Part shown: positions 31,816-41,821 of the stretch, one piece after another | Layout of the letters: the number at the start of each line of letters is the position of its first letter | Numbering within the stretch: the first letter of the stretch is position 1 | DNA from: Desulfosarcina sp. OttesenSCG-928-A07 | GTDB lineage: Bacteria; Desulfobacterota; Desulfobacteria; Desulfobacterales; Desulfosarcinaceae | DNA length: 64,000 bases | NCBI GenBank assembly: GCA_030267325.1 | Contig: JAJDJS010000003.1 | Coordinates: forward strand, 1 to 64,000 | Reading direction: 5' to 3' | Position numbers and translations under genes: made by a program | Notes under the pieces: generated by a model | Told to the model about the DNA's origin: nothing | The model's database searches: none | What the model saw: the letters and a program-made list of their open reading frames with translations, nothing else

Positions 31816-34125
31816 TTATCTTCCGGATGTTTTTTTAAAGGCATCGGCAAAGGGATTGTTAAAAGGCTGGGGGCCGCGGGAAGGTTCCGGGCCTTTTTTC
31901 TTTCCCCTTCCCGGCTGCGGGCCTTTATGGAGCGGCGCCGAAGACGTTCCGGCAGATGAGGTTCTGCTCTGGGTGGCCGCGTCACCGGACCCTGTTTTAA
32001 GGGAAAGGGAGATACGGTTTCGGGGCAGATCCACGTCCAGCACCCTCACATGGACCTTTTGCTGGACCTTGACCACATCTGCCGGTGTTTTGACAAAATG
32101 GTCGGCCAGTTCGCTGATATGCACCAGACCATCTTGGTGAACCCCGATATCCACAAAGGCACCAAAGTTGGTCACATTGGTGATGATGCCCGGAAGCCGC
32201 ATGCCGGGCACCAAATCGTTAATGGTGGAGACCGTTTCATCAAAGGCAAACAGTTCAAAGGGGTCCCGGGGATCCCGGCCGGGCTTTGCCAGTTCATCCA
32301 TGATATCTGTGAGGGTCGGAAGCCCCACCGTATCCGTCACATAGCGGTTGAGGTCAATTTTTTTCCGCAAGTCTGCACTTTTCATCAGGTCTGCCACATC
32401 ACATCCCAGATCGTCGGCCATAGCCCGGACCACCGGGTAACTTTCCGGATGCACCGCGCTGGCGTCCAGGGGATTGTCACCGTTTTTGATGCGGAGAAAT
32501 CCCGCGCACTGCTCGAAGGCCTTGGGTCCCAGGCGGCTGACTTTTTTAATGGCGTCGCGACTGGGAAACGCGCCGTTGGCATCCCGATATGCCACAATGT
32601 TTTTGGCAAGGCTCGGCCCCAGACCCGAGACATAGGTGAGCAATTGAACACTGGCCTGGTTCACTTCCACCCCCACGCCGTTCACACAACTCATCACCGT
32701 ATCATCCAGGGCTGTTTTTAAAGCAAATGGATCCACATCGTGTTGATACTGGCCCACACCAATGGATTTGGGATCAATTTTAACCAGTTCGGACAGGGGA
32801 TCCATCAACCGGCGGCCGATGGACACCGCGCCCCTGACCGTGATGTCCTGATCAGGAAATTCCTGACGGGCGATTTCCGATGCCGAATAAATGGACGCGC
32901 CGCTTTCATTCACCATGATCACCGGAAGGGTTTTTGTATCCAGGGTTTTTTGGACAAAAGCCTGGGTTTCGCGGCCGGCAGTGCCGTTTCCCACGGCAAC
33001 CGCTTCAATGGAAAAATCCCGGACCCGCTTCAGGAGGGTATCGGCAGCCATATCTGCCTGGCGATCCGACCCATGGGGGTAAATGGTATCGCTGTGCAGA
33101 AGTTTGCCCTGGCGATCCAGGCACACCACCTTGCATCCGGTGCGAAATCCCGGATCGATTCCCATAACCCGTTTGGCGCCTAAGGGAGAGGCCAGAAGAA
33201 GCTGGCGCAGGTTGTCGGCAAATACGAAAATGGCCTCGGTATCGGCTCGTTCTTTGAGCGCCACCCGCACTTCGGTTTCCATGGACCGGGACAAAAGGCG
33301 TTTATACGCATCATGGGCGGAAAGCCGCACCGCGTCGCTGCACGGCCCTTTTCCCCGGACAAACAGGGATTCCAGCATAACGGTGGCCGCGGCCGGTTCC
33401 ACCTCAATGGAAAAATTGAGGATTTCTTCTTTTTCGCCACGCCGGATGGCCAGAATCCGGTGGGAGGGGGCGGTTTTGATGGGCTCTGACCATTCAAAAT
33501 AATCCTTGTATTTGGCCCCCTCCCCCTCTTTTTCCAGAATCACCCGACTCTGGATGACAGCGGTTTCAAAATAGAGTTCCCGGATCTGAGCGCGGGCAGC
33601 AGCATCTTCGTTGATGGTTTCCGCGATGATGTCGCGGGCGCCGGAAAGGGCGTCTTCAATGGTTTCCACGCCTTTTTCCGGGTCCACATAAGGCCCTGCC
33701 AGAATGGCCGGGTCAGTGACATCGGTTTGGTCAAAAATCAAAAGAGCCAGGGGTTCCAGGCCTTTTTCACGGGCCATGGCGGCCCGGGTGCGGCGTTTGG
33801 GCCGGAACGGCAGGTAGATATCCTCCAGTTCGGCCATATTTGGGGCAGCCATGACCTGGTCTTTGCGTTCATCGGTCAGATGGCCATGCTGCTCCATGGA
33901 ATTTAAAATCGCTTCCCGCCGGGCATCCAGTTCCCGAAGCTGGGTCAGGCGGTCACGAATGGTGGAAACCGCCACCTCATCCAAGCTGTCCGTAGCTTCT
34001 TTTCGATACCGGGCAATAAAGGGAACCGTGGCCCCGTCTTCCAGCAACTGAGCCACGGCCTGGATTTGTGAAAGGGAAAGCGTGGTTTCGGCCTGGATCG
34101 TTTCAATGTGGGAAGGGTTTGACAC
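31816..34125 (-). CDS. tex: Tex-family RNA-binding transcription accessory protein
   Basis: Start chosen at GTG 34125 (about 769 residues, the usual Tex length), with AAGGTGAT upstream; the open frame extends 88 codons further without support. It has an N-terminal helical region (QAVAQLLEDGATVPFIARYRKEATDSLDE), a YqgF/RNase H-like domain (GIDPGFRTGCKVVCLDRQGK), helix-hairpin-helix motifs (YVSGLGPSLAKNIVAYR, VSRLGPKAFEQCAGFLRI) and a C-terminal S1 domain (ITNVTNFGAFVDIGVHQDGL). It is a nucleic-acid-binding accessory factor of transcription. A basic Ser/Pro/Gly-rich tail of about 60 residues follows the S1 domain. Confidence 0.94.
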   Translation of the reverse strand: MSNPSHIETIQAETTLSLSQIQAVAQLLEDGATVPFIARYRKEATDSLDEVAVSTIRDRLTQLRELDARREAILNSMEQHGHLTDERKDQVMAAPNMAELEDIYLPFRPKRRTRAAMAREKGLEPLALLIFDQTDVTDPAILAGPYVDPEKGVETIEDALSGARDIIAETINEDAAARAQIRELYFETAVIQSRVILEKEGEGAKYKDYFEWSEPIKTAPSHRILAIRRGEKEEILNFSIEVEPAAATVMLESLFVRGKGPCSDAVRLSAHDAYKRLLSRSMETEVRVALKERADTEAIFVFADNLRQLLLASPLGAKRVMGIDPGFRTGCKVVCLDRQGKLLHSDTIYPHGSDRQADMAADTLLKRVRDFSIEAVAVGNGTAGRETQAFVQKTLDTKTLPVIMVNESGASIYSASEIARQEFPDQDITVRGAVSIGRRLMDPLSELVKIDPKSIGVGQYQHDVDPFALKTALDDTVMSCVNGVGVEVNQASVQLLTYVSGLGPSLAKNIVAYRDANGAFPSRDAIKKVSRLGPKAFEQCAGFLRIKNGDNPLDASAVHPESYPVVRAMADDLGCDVADLMKSADLRKKIDLNRYVTDTVGLPTLTDIMDELAKPGRDPRDPFELFAFDETVSTINDLVPGMRLPGIITNVTNFGAFVDIGVHQDGLVHISELADHFVKTPADVVKVQQKVHVRVLDVDLPRNRISLSLKTGSGDAATQSRTSSAGTSSAPLHKGPQPGRGKKKGPEPSRGPQPFNNPFADAFKKTSGR

Positions 34126-34310
34126 AACATCACCTTGCTTGAGAGGAGTTAGGATATGGGCACGAAAAAACATATCTGCGGATAGGAGCGTTAAGGCCGG
34201 CGTCTGATTTTGAGCCCCTTCACCCCGCCCTTGTATGTTAACGGAAGGATTCCCGCTACGAAGGTAATTGCCATGAAGCATCAGTTTCTGATTGACAAAC
34301 CACACGGTCG

Positions 34311-34352
34311 CTCCCCCCCCCCAAAAAGACCGCTTGGGGGAGAGGGAGAAAA
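34311..34352. repeat. CCCC/GGGG-AGAGG hairpin, copy 3
   Basis: CTCCCCCCCCCCAAAAAG and CTTGGGGGAGAGGGAG arms. The segment ACCGCTTGGGGGAGAGGGAG is close to the reverse complement of the left part of the 2029-2065 unit. It lies in the 288-bp gap between hicB and tex. Confidence 0.5.
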
Positions 34353-34413
34353 CTGCTGGCGGGGTATGATATTTTTTGCAAACAATCATCTTTTCTGTTC
34401 TGTCGAATGCCAG

Positions 34414-34845
34414 TTATATGCGCTGATGATCCTCAAACGCACTTGCGGCAGCGGCCAGAAAGCCGGAGCGGGTCATGCCGGCGGCCCTGGCTTTGCGGTC
34501 AATCATATCCAGCTTGTATTTGCTGAACGAGACCGCCACCTGCCGGGTTCGCATGTCCAGATTCGGCGAGGGCACAGGGTGCAATTCCGTACCTTCGGGC
34601 AGGTCGCCGAAACCCAGTCCGGCGATCTGTTCCCGCAGTTTCGCCAAAGCCTCCGCCCGTGGGCTGGGCTCCGGAATATCGTCACCATCGTCCGCCATGG
34701 CCACAATATGTCCGGCGATGGCTTCCACGGCCATGGAAAATGCGCCTTCCAGCGTATCCCCCTCGGTATTGCAACCCGGAAGATCGGGAAAAAGAACGGC
34801 ATACACAGCATCAGTGGGAATAAACCCCGCATAATAAACCGTCAT
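34414..34845 (-). CDS. hicB: HicB-family antitoxin
   Basis: A 143-residue antitoxin. The N-terminal partial RNase-H-like fold has YYAGFIPTDAVYAVLFPDLPGCNTEGDTLEGA, the HicB hallmark. The C-terminal ~40 residues (VAVSFSKYKLDMIDRKARAAGMTRSGFLAAAA) form a ribbon-helix-helix DNA-binding domain expected to autoregulate the pair. It lies 60 bp downstream of hicA on the same strand, the classical toxin-first order. Confidence 0.92.
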   Translation of the reverse strand: MTVYYAGFIPTDAVYAVLFPDLPGCNTEGDTLEGAFSMAVEAIAGHIVAMADDGDDIPEPSPRAEALAKLREQIAGLGFGDLPEGTELHPVPSPNLDMRTRQVAVSFSKYKLDMIDRKARAAGMTRSGFLAAAASAFEDHQRI

Positions 34846-34905
34846 GGGGATCCTTTCGCGTCAAATTTGTCGACAGACAGGGGCGGGAAGTAGTCGGTGG
34901 TTTGT

Positions 34906-35103
34906 TTATCGCATGCTCACACCGGATTGTTTCTCAATGTTCTTGAGGGTAATGGGATTGACATCCTTGGCATGAAACGGAACCGTCACCTTTCCCGGTT
35001 TGGTGGGGTGTTTGAAGTGTTTGTGGCTTGTTTTTCCGCCCGGCAGTTCAAGCCATCCGTCTGCCTCCAGCCTCCTTTTCACTTCTTTGGGTCTCATGGT
35101 CAT
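34906..35103 (-). CDS. hicA: HicA-family mRNA interferase toxin
   Basis: A 65-residue toxin with the double-stranded-RNA-binding-like HicA fold: PKEVKRRLEADGWLELP, GGKTSHKHFKHP with the catalytic His in the SHKHF segment, and KVTVPFHAKDVNPITLKNI. It cleaves mRNA and is held inactive by HicB. The alternative start two codons later (MRPKEV) is equally possible. Confidence 0.93.
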   Translation of the reverse strand: MTMRPKEVKRRLEADGWLELPGGKTSHKHFKHPTKPGKVTVPFHAKDVNPITLKNIEKQSGVSMR

Positions 35104-35171
35104 CCACCCTCGAAAATACCGTATATAAAAATTATATATTCATCAAGAAACAACGGTCAATTCACATCCAA

Positions 35172-37475
35172 TTATTCGGTTTCATTCACCGGCGCATCAA
35201 TTGGCTGGCGGTAACGACACTCGCGGTTGGGGCAGACATACTGGGCGCCGTCCCGTTTTGTTGTTTTTTCAAGCAGATAAGGACTTTCGCAGTCCGGGCA
35301 GGAAATGGCCACAGGCTTGTCCCAACTGGCAAAACTGCAATCCGGATACCGGTTGCATCCGTAAAAGACCTTTCCCCGGCGGGAGGATTTTTCCACAATC
35401 TCGCCGGTACAGCCCGGCTCCGGACAGTGTACGCCCGTTGCTTTGGAACCCCCACCACCGGTGCCGGTGAGGGACTGGGTCTGTTTGCAGTTCGGATATC
35501 CGGAGCAGGCCAGAAAATCACCGTACCGCCCCCGTTTGACCACCATGGGGCTGCCGCATTTGTCGCAGACTTTATCGGTGACCTGGGCCGGCGGTGGGGC
35601 AACGGGCACAATGTGGCCTTTTTCGTCCCGCTGGTAATCACTGGAATAGGTGCATTCCGGATACCCGGAGCAGGCCAGGAAATGGCCGTTTTTTCCCATT
35701 TTGATGCGAAGGGGATTTTTTTGGCAAAGCGGACACATCAACTCCGTGGGCAGGCCCACGCCCTTGATGCTCAGCATGTGGTCTACGGCCTCATGGAGTT
35801 TCTGGCTGAACGGGCCGTAGAAACCCTTCAGAATATCAAGGGATTTCACTTCTGCCTGCTCCACCCGGTCCAGGTCGTTTTCCAGGCGGGCGGTGAACTC
35901 CACATCCAGAATATCCGGAAAATTGGCCGTGAGCAGCTCGTTCACAATAAATCCCAGTTCAGTGGGATGAAAATACCCCTTGAGGAGGTCCACATAGCCC
36001 TTGTCCCGGATGGTGGACAAAATCGCCGCATAGGTGCTGGGCCGGCCGATTCCGTTTTCTTCCAGCTCTTTTACCAGGGAAGCTTCGGAAAACCGGGGCG
36101 GCGGCTGGGTAAAGTGTTGCTTGGGCTCAATTCCGAGAACCTCCAGAACGGATTTTTCAGTCAGTTCCGGAAGCATCTGGCTGCCTTTGCTGCGTTCCGC
36201 CTCGTCATCCGCACTCTGGTACACGGCCAGAAATCCGGGGAACTGAACCGATGACCCGGTGGCGGTAAAGGTATAATCACCCGCAGCAATGGACAGGGTT
36301 TTCTGGTCGATCAGGGCCTGGGCCATCTGGGAGGCCACAAACCGCTGCCAGATCAGGGTGTATAAAAGAAGCTGGTCTTTGGACAAATAGGGCTTCACCT
36401 GGTCCGGTGTCTGCCGGACAGATGCGGGGCGGATGGCTTCGTGGGCGTCCTGGGCCTTGTTTTTGTTTTTGAAAAACCGGGGCTTTCCATAGGAATACCG
36501 GTCGCCGAAGGTTTCAGTGATGAGGGCAAGGGCGTCCTGGGCGGCTTCCTCGGCAATTCGGGTGGAATCGGTTCGCATATAGGTAATGAGTCCCACCGGC
36601 TCGCCGGGCCCCAGATCAATGCCCTCGTAAAGCTGCTGGGCGATCATCATGGTTTTTTTGGCGGAAAATCGCAGTTTGCGAATGGCTTCCTGCTGGAGCT
36701 TGCTGGTGATAAAGGGCGGCAGGGGATTTTTTTTGGTGGTGCGGTTGACGATTTTATCCACCACAAAGGCGGCAGTGTTGAGATCCGCCAAAACAGCCAT
36801 GGCGGTTTTCTCGTCGGGAATATCGAATTTTGCGCCTTTTTTCCGGGTGAGTTTGGCGGTAAATGGCGGCGGGGCGTTTCCCTTGAGGCTAGCGGTAATG
36901 GACCAGTATTCCACGGGTTCAAAGGCCTGGATCGCCCGTTCCCGGTCGCAGATGATGCGTACGGCCACAGACTGCACCCGGCCGGCACTCAGGCCGCTTT
37001 TGACCTTCCGCCACAAAAGCGGCGAAATCTGGTACCCCACCAGCCGGTCCAGAATGCGGCGGGCCTGCTGGGCTTCGTATTTGTTCGGATCCAAACTCTG
37101 GGCCGCTTTCATGGATTCCAAAATGGCCTTCTGGGTCAGCTCGTGGAACAGCACCCGATGAAACCGGCGCCCTTTTTTCTTCAACACATCAGCCGTGTGC
37201 CAGGCAATGGCCTCGCCTTCGCGGTCCGGGTCCGGGGCCAGGTAAATGTCCGTGGCATCACCAGCAGCGGATCTCAATTCGTTAAGCACTTTGGTTTTTC
37301 CGGGAATGGTCTGATACTGGGGCGTAAAATCATGTTCAATGTCAATGCCCAGATCCTTGGGCGGCAAATCCTTGATATGGCCGACCGTGGCCGCCACATT
37401 ATAGGCATTTCCCAAGTATTTCTTGATGGTTCTGACTTTTGTGGGAGATTCGACAACTACCAAAGGTTTGGTCAC
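35172..37475 (-). CDS. topA: DNA topoisomerase I
   Basis: A 767-residue type IA topoisomerase. The TOPRIM domain begins at VVVESPTKVRTIKKYLG and includes LAPDPDREGEAIAWH with the metal-binding acidic residues. The active-site tyrosine lies in GLITYMRTDSTRIA (about residue 300). ASLVKELEENGIGRPSTYA is the conserved distal motif. Four C-terminal zinc-ribbon units follow (CPLCQK/CSGYPEC, CDKCGS/CSGYPNC, CPEPGC/CNRYPDC, CPDCES/CPNREC). It relaxes negative supercoils. It sits 14 bp after dprA in the secDF-dprA-topA run. Confidence 0.97.
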   Translation of the reverse strand: MTKPLVVVESPTKVRTIKKYLGNAYNVAATVGHIKDLPPKDLGIDIEHDFTPQYQTIPGKTKVLNELRSAAGDATDIYLAPDPDREGEAIAWHTADVLKKKGRRFHRVLFHELTQKAILESMKAAQSLDPNKYEAQQARRILDRLVGYQISPLLWRKVKSGLSAGRVQSVAVRIICDRERAIQAFEPVEYWSITASLKGNAPPPFTAKLTRKKGAKFDIPDEKTAMAVLADLNTAAFVVDKIVNRTTKKNPLPPFITSKLQQEAIRKLRFSAKKTMMIAQQLYEGIDLGPGEPVGLITYMRTDSTRIAEEAAQDALALITETFGDRYSYGKPRFFKNKNKAQDAHEAIRPASVRQTPDQVKPYLSKDQLLLYTLIWQRFVASQMAQALIDQKTLSIAAGDYTFTATGSSVQFPGFLAVYQSADDEAERSKGSQMLPELTEKSVLEVLGIEPKQHFTQPPPRFSEASLVKELEENGIGRPSTYAAILSTIRDKGYVDLLKGYFHPTELGFIVNELLTANFPDILDVEFTARLENDLDRVEQAEVKSLDILKGFYGPFSQKLHEAVDHMLSIKGVGLPTELMCPLCQKNPLRIKMGKNGHFLACSGYPECTYSSDYQRDEKGHIVPVAPPPAQVTDKVCDKCGSPMVVKRGRYGDFLACSGYPNCKQTQSLTGTGGGGSKATGVHCPEPGCTGEIVEKSSRRGKVFYGCNRYPDCSFASWDKPVAISCPDCESPYLLEKTTKRDGAQYVCPNRECRYRQPIDAPVNETE

Positions 37476-37489
37476 AACAGGCCTCTCAA

Positions 37490-38626
37490 TCAGGATTTAC
37501 GTAAAAACCGGTCTTCCATGCCCGGTGCCAATGAGAATCGTTTTCCCGGCACCTGTACCACCAGTCCGGAAAGTTCCAGGCGAAGCAGAAGGCCGGACAA
37601 ACGCCCTGCCGGAACATCCAATTGACGGACCAGATCGTCAATATGAAGGGGCTCGGTCTCCAGCCGGGCCATGATTTTATCCTCTTCCGGGCTTAACTCC
37701 GGAACCGGCAGCGACGCGGGTTGCGCATCTGTCTTTTCCGGACACCGAGCAGCACTGAATTCTTCCAGAATATCGCCGGCATGAATCACCAGCTTCGCGC
37801 CCTGCCGGATCAGGTGGTGGGTTCCAATGCTTTTTGGGGAATGAATGTTCCCCGGAACCGCAAAAACCTCACGGTTTTGTTCCGCAGCAAGCCTGGCAGT
37901 AATCAGGGAACCGCTCTGGCCCGTGGCTTCCACCACCAGGGTGCCGTGGCACAGGCCGCTGATAATACGATTGCGAACAGGAAAATGATGGGGGTCCGGG
38001 CCGCTGCCCAGGGGAAATTCGGTGATCACCGCGCCATGGCCGGCAATCTGATGAAACAGCCGCTGGTTTTCAGAGGGGTAAATACAGTCCAGACCCGTGC
38101 CCAGAACCGCCACCGTCATCCCGCCGGCGGAAATGGCGGCATGGTGGGCAGCCGTATCAATGCCCCGGGCCATTCCGCTGACAATGAGGGTCTGTTTTCG
38201 AACCAGATCCGAAACCAGCTTCCGGGTGGTGGAAATACCGTAACCACTGGCATTTCGTGATCCCACCACGGCAATACTCAGCAAAGAAGGGGGAAGCGTC
38301 CCATACACATACAAAAACGGCGGTGGATCCGGAATCTGGACAAGGAGCGGCGGGTAATCAGGATCGGTCATGGGGATAATGCGCCATCCATTTTGATGAA
38401 CTGTTTCCAATTCATGGTCAATGGCAGCGGAAACCGCATCAGACAGAGAGAAATGGGAAAGCACACCCGCCAGGCGGGACGAAATTCCCCCAACTTCGCC
38501 CATGGCAGATGGGTCGGCGTTAAAAACTGCTTCAGGCGAGCCGAAATGGTCAACAAGCCGCCTGAACAGCAAATTTCCGACACCCGGCACCTTTTTCAGC
38601 GCGAGCCAGGGTCGAAGGTCGGTCAT
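37490..38626 (-). CDS. dprA: DNA-processing protein DprA (Smf)
   Basis: A 378-residue DprA with an N-terminal SAM/HhH-like part (LKKVPGVGNLLFRRLVDHFG), the Rossmann-like core with VVGSRNASGYG, VSGMARGIDTAAHHAAI and VAVLGTGLDCIYPSENQ, then FPVRNRIISGL, and a C-terminal winged-helix-like region (DKIMARLETEPLHIDDLVRQL). It loads RecA on incoming single-stranded DNA during natural transformation. It directly abuts secF (TAA followed at once by ATG) and precedes topA, a common dprA-topA pairing. Confidence 0.95.
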   Translation of the reverse strand: MTDLRPWLALKKVPGVGNLLFRRLVDHFGSPEAVFNADPSAMGEVGGISSRLAGVLSHFSLSDAVSAAIDHELETVHQNGWRIIPMTDPDYPPLLVQIPDPPPFLYVYGTLPPSLLSIAVVGSRNASGYGISTTRKLVSDLVRKQTLIVSGMARGIDTAAHHAAISAGGMTVAVLGTGLDCIYPSENQRLFHQIAGHGAVITEFPLGSGPDPHHFPVRNRIISGLCHGTLVVEATGQSGSLITARLAAEQNREVFAVPGNIHSPKSIGTHHLIRQGAKLVIHAGDILEEFSAARCPEKTDAQPASLPVPELSPEEDKIMARLETEPLHIDDLVRQLDVPAGRLSGLLLRLELSGLVVQVPGKRFSLAPGMEDRFLRKS

Positions 38627-39661
38627 TTATTTTCTCCGGGGCTGGCAAAGCATCATGATGGGCGCGGCCACATAAATGGAAGAGATCGTTCCCACCACCA
38701 CACCGATGATGAGCGCAAATGAAAAATCATGAATAATGCTCCCTCCCAGAAAAAACATGGCCAAGACAACAAAAAGGGTACTGCCCGAGGTCAGAATGGT
38801 CCGGCTCAGGGTGTCGTTGACGCTTCGGTTTAAAATCACCACCATGGGTTCTTTGTGGTATTTTCGTATATTTTCCCGGATACGGTCAAAAATGATGATG
38901 GTGTCGTTTAATGAATAGCCCACCACCGTCAGGAGCGCGGCCACCACAGGAAGGGTAAATTCCTTTCCGCACAGGGAAAATACCCCCACCACCACAATCA
39001 CATCATGCATCTGGCAGATAATGGCGCCCATGGAATAGTTGAACCCGAAAAACCAGAAGGCGAACAGCGAAACGATGGTTGCCGCCAGCATGAGGTACGG
39101 GATGGAAACCCCCAGAAGGGAAAGTGCGTAAACCGAACCAATAATGATGGCCACCACCACGCCGCTTTTGATCCACTGCTGCTCAAACCGGCCGGAAATG
39201 TAGACGGTGATGAAAAGAAGCGAGTAAAAGATGGCAAGCAGTGCTTTTCCCCGCAGATCATGGCCCACCTGGGGGCCCACCATGTCCAGTTTACGGACAT
39301 CTGCGGAAACGCCGGTGGCTTCACTCAAATGCAGTTCCAGTTTTTCGGACAGACTTTCTATATTGGCATTCAGGGTGTCCGCACGGATGAGGAATTCATT
39401 CTCCTCCACATACCCCATCCGCTGCACAGAAGAGGACTCCAGGCCCACGGGAGCCAGCCCCTTTCGGATCTGATCCACTGTCACAGGCCCGGAAAACTGC
39501 ACCTGAACCAGGGTACCGCCGGCAAAGTCGATGCCGTAGCGAAGCCCTTTGTGGAAGAAAATGGACCCAAGGCTGATGGCAATCAGGATAATGGACACCA
39601 CAAAGGCGATCTTCCGTTTGCCGATAAAATCAATATTGGTACCGGGTTTGATCAACTGCAT
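38627..39661 (-). CDS. secF: Protein translocase subunit SecF
   Basis: A 344-residue inner-membrane protein with six predicted membrane segments. The N-terminal motif is IDFIGKRKIAFVVS and the first periplasmic-domain motif is GLRYGIDFAGGTLVQVQF. Late motifs are VGYSLNDTIIIFDRIRENIR and TILTSGSTLFVVLAMF. With SecD it uses the proton gradient to help release exported proteins. It lies 74 bp after secD and directly before dprA. Confidence 0.96.
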   Translation of the reverse strand: MQLIKPGTNIDFIGKRKIAFVVSIILIAISLGSIFFHKGLRYGIDFAGGTLVQVQFSGPVTVDQIRKGLAPVGLESSSVQRMGYVEENEFLIRADTLNANIESLSEKLELHLSEATGVSADVRKLDMVGPQVGHDLRGKALLAIFYSLLFITVYISGRFEQQWIKSGVVVAIIIGSVYALSLLGVSIPYLMLAATIVSLFAFWFFGFNYSMGAIICQMHDVIVVVGVFSLCGKEFTLPVVAALLTVVGYSLNDTIIIFDRIRENIRKYHKEPMVVILNRSVNDTLSRTILTSGSTLFVVLAMFFLGGSIIHDFSFALIIGVVVGTISSIYVAAPIMMLCQPRRK

Positions 39662-39735
39662 GAATTCGGTTCCTCAGACAGGGTTCGCGGCAGGCCCAGG
39701 TGATGCGAAAAACGCCTGCCGGGGCATTTTTCTCT

Positions 39736-41304
39736 TTAAATGCTGATGGTTCGCGGTTTTCGATATGTCAGCCAAAAATCAAAAATCGTCCGGGTGACCA
39801 CAAGGGCCGTGAATACACTGGCGACGAGGCCCAGCGTTAAGGTCACCGCAAACCCCTTGATGGGGCCGGTACCGAACTGGAACAACACCACGGCCACGAT
39901 CAGAGAGGTGAGATTGGCATCCAGGATGGTGCGGGTGGCGATCTCATATCCCCTGTCCACTGCCGTGCGAAGGGGTTTTCCCTGCCTTAGCTCTTCACGG
40001 ATCCGTTCGAAAATCAACACATTGGCATCAATTGCCATGCCAATGGTCAAAATGATGCCGGCAATGCCGGGCATGGTCAGGGTTGCGCCAAGAAGGGCGA
40101 GCCCGCCGGCGATAAGCAAAATATTGAGCACCAAAGCAAGATCAGCCATCAGACCGGATATTTTGTAATAGATCGCCATAAACAAAACGATCAGCGCGCC
40201 CCCCACTCCCATGGAGAGAAGGCCCATGCGGATGGAATCGGTCCCCAAGGACGGACCCACCGTGCGTTCTTCAAGGATGTCCACCGGTGCAGGAAGGGCG
40301 CCGGCACGCAGCACAATGGCCAGGTCCGAGGCTTCTTCCATGGTGAACTGACCGGTAATCATGGCTGATCCGCCGGCAATCCGGTCATTGATCGTCGGAG
40401 CCGAATGAACGGTTCCATCCAGAACAATGGCCAAGCGTTTATTGATATTTTCGCCCGTGACCCGTTCAAAAATACGGGCGCCTTTTTTGTCAAAGGTAAT
40501 GGACACATAGGGCCGGTTGTACTGGGTGTCCATCTGAACCCTGGCGTCGGTCAGATAGGCGCCGGTGAGGGCTGCCCGTTTTTTGACCATGTAAGACGTT
40601 TTGGCGGACCGGCGACTTCCGGGATCTTCTTCGGTGCCGTACAGGATTTCACTTCCCGGCGGAATGCTGCCAGAGCGGGGATCACGGCCCTCGTCCACCA
40701 GTCTGAATTCCAGAAGGGCGGTTTTGCCGATCAGTTCCTTGGCCCGCTGGGTGTCCTGGATACCCGGAAGCTGAATCATGATCTGCTCATCTCCCTGAAT
40801 TCGGATATCCGGCTCGCTGACACCGAATTGGTCAATCCGGTTCCGGATCGTTTCCAGGGCCTGCTCAACGGACATTGTCCGGATTCGGGCGATCTCCCTG
40901 TCCGGATAGACCAGGAGCATTTTCATCTCCCCCCCGCTGAGGGTGCGCTCTCTTTCCTCGACTTCGGGAAATTCTTTTTTCACCAGGGCGCTGAACCGGG
41001 AAATATTATCATCCCCGGACACGGTGACGGCAATGCGGTCAAAGCCCGTCTGGGTCAGGGACACGGAACGAATCCGGTCTATCCTGGCCTCTTCCTGAAT
41101 ATCCTGGAGAACCCGTTCAAGGGTGCTGGACACCGCCTTTTCCGTATCAACACCCAGAACAAGCTGCATGCCGCCCTGGAGGTCCAGCCCCAAGTTGATT
41201 TTTTTATGGGGCCAAGTGCCGGGACGAAGGGTGGGAATCACAAAAATCACGGCTGTCAGAAGAACCGCGGCGATCACGATGAGCTTCCAAGAAAAAACCT
41301 TCAC
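39736..41304 (-). CDS. secD: Protein translocase subunit SecD
   Basis: Start set at GTG 41304 (VKVFSWKLIVIAAVLL, 522 residues) behind AAAGGAAC; the longer frame from 41355 adds an unlikely hydrophilic N-terminus. It has a first membrane helix, GLDLQGGMQLVLGVD, a large periplasmic domain (QALETIRNRIDQFGVSEPDI, LTGAYLTDARVQMD, NKRLAIVLDGTVHSAP) and a C-terminal RND-like membrane domain (GMAIDANVLIFERIREELRQG). Partner of SecF in the same transcription unit as yajC. Confidence 0.96.
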   Translation of the reverse strand: MKVFSWKLIVIAAVLLTAVIFVIPTLRPGTWPHKKINLGLDLQGGMQLVLGVDTEKAVSSTLERVLQDIQEEARIDRIRSVSLTQTGFDRIAVTVSGDDNISRFSALVKKEFPEVEERERTLSGGEMKMLLVYPDREIARIRTMSVEQALETIRNRIDQFGVSEPDIRIQGDEQIMIQLPGIQDTQRAKELIGKTALLEFRLVDEGRDPRSGSIPPGSEILYGTEEDPGSRRSAKTSYMVKKRAALTGAYLTDARVQMDTQYNRPYVSITFDKKGARIFERVTGENINKRLAIVLDGTVHSAPTINDRIAGGSAMITGQFTMEEASDLAIVLRAGALPAPVDILEERTVGPSLGTDSIRMGLLSMGVGGALIVLFMAIYYKISGLMADLALVLNILLIAGGLALLGATLTMPGIAGIILTIGMAIDANVLIFERIREELRQGKPLRTAVDRGYEIATRTILDANLTSLIVAVVLFQFGTGPIKGFAVTLTLGLVASVFTALVVTRTIFDFWLTYRKPRTISI

Positions 41305-41473
41305 GGTGTTCCTTTCACGATCAACACACCAAAGCCCCACCCGGATGCACGACAAAACGCATGGCCGTTTCCTTCAGGTTCTCTGGATATTTCCTTAAAG
41401 AAGGGGCCAAAGCGGCAGTGGAGGGGCTCCTCTGGATGACAACGCGGGGACGTTACGCGAAAAAGCGCCGATT

Positions 41474-41821
41474 TTATTTTTTGGGGGAAACAGCCTGCGG
41501 GTTGGACGGCACCAACATCGAAACGCTACTCCGGTTGATCTTGACCCGGACTTTTTCGGCGATTTCAACCGTCAGCGTGTTGTCGGCAACACCTGTCACC
41601 CGGCCATACAGGCCACCGGCAGTGATAATCCGGTCGCCGGCCTTGAGATTCTGCACCATCTGCTGGTGCTCCTTGTTTCGCTTCTGCTGGGGACGGATCA
41701 ACAGAAAATAGAAAATAACGAACATGAGCCCCATGAGGAACAGCATTTCAAGTCCTCCTGCAGCAGCCTGTCCGGTACCACCGCCTCCGGCACCTTGTCC
41801 CATTGCATACGCGATACCCAT
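41474..41821 (-). CDS. yajC: Preprotein translocase subunit YajC
   Basis: A 115-residue single-span membrane protein. It has a glycine-rich N-terminus, one hydrophobic helix (MLFLMGLMFVIFYFLLI), then the hallmark RPQQKRNKEHQQMVQNLKAG and a cytoplasmic beta-rich tail (DRIITAGGLYGRVTGV). It is the accessory subunit of SecDF. It is located upstream of secD, with rng further upstream. Confidence 0.95.
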   Translation of the reverse strand: MGIAYAMGQGAGGGGTGQAAAGGLEMLFLMGLMFVIFYFLLIRPQQKRNKEHQQMVQNLKAGDRIITAGGLYGRVTGVADNTLTVEIAEKVRVKINRSSVSMLVPSNPQAVSPKK

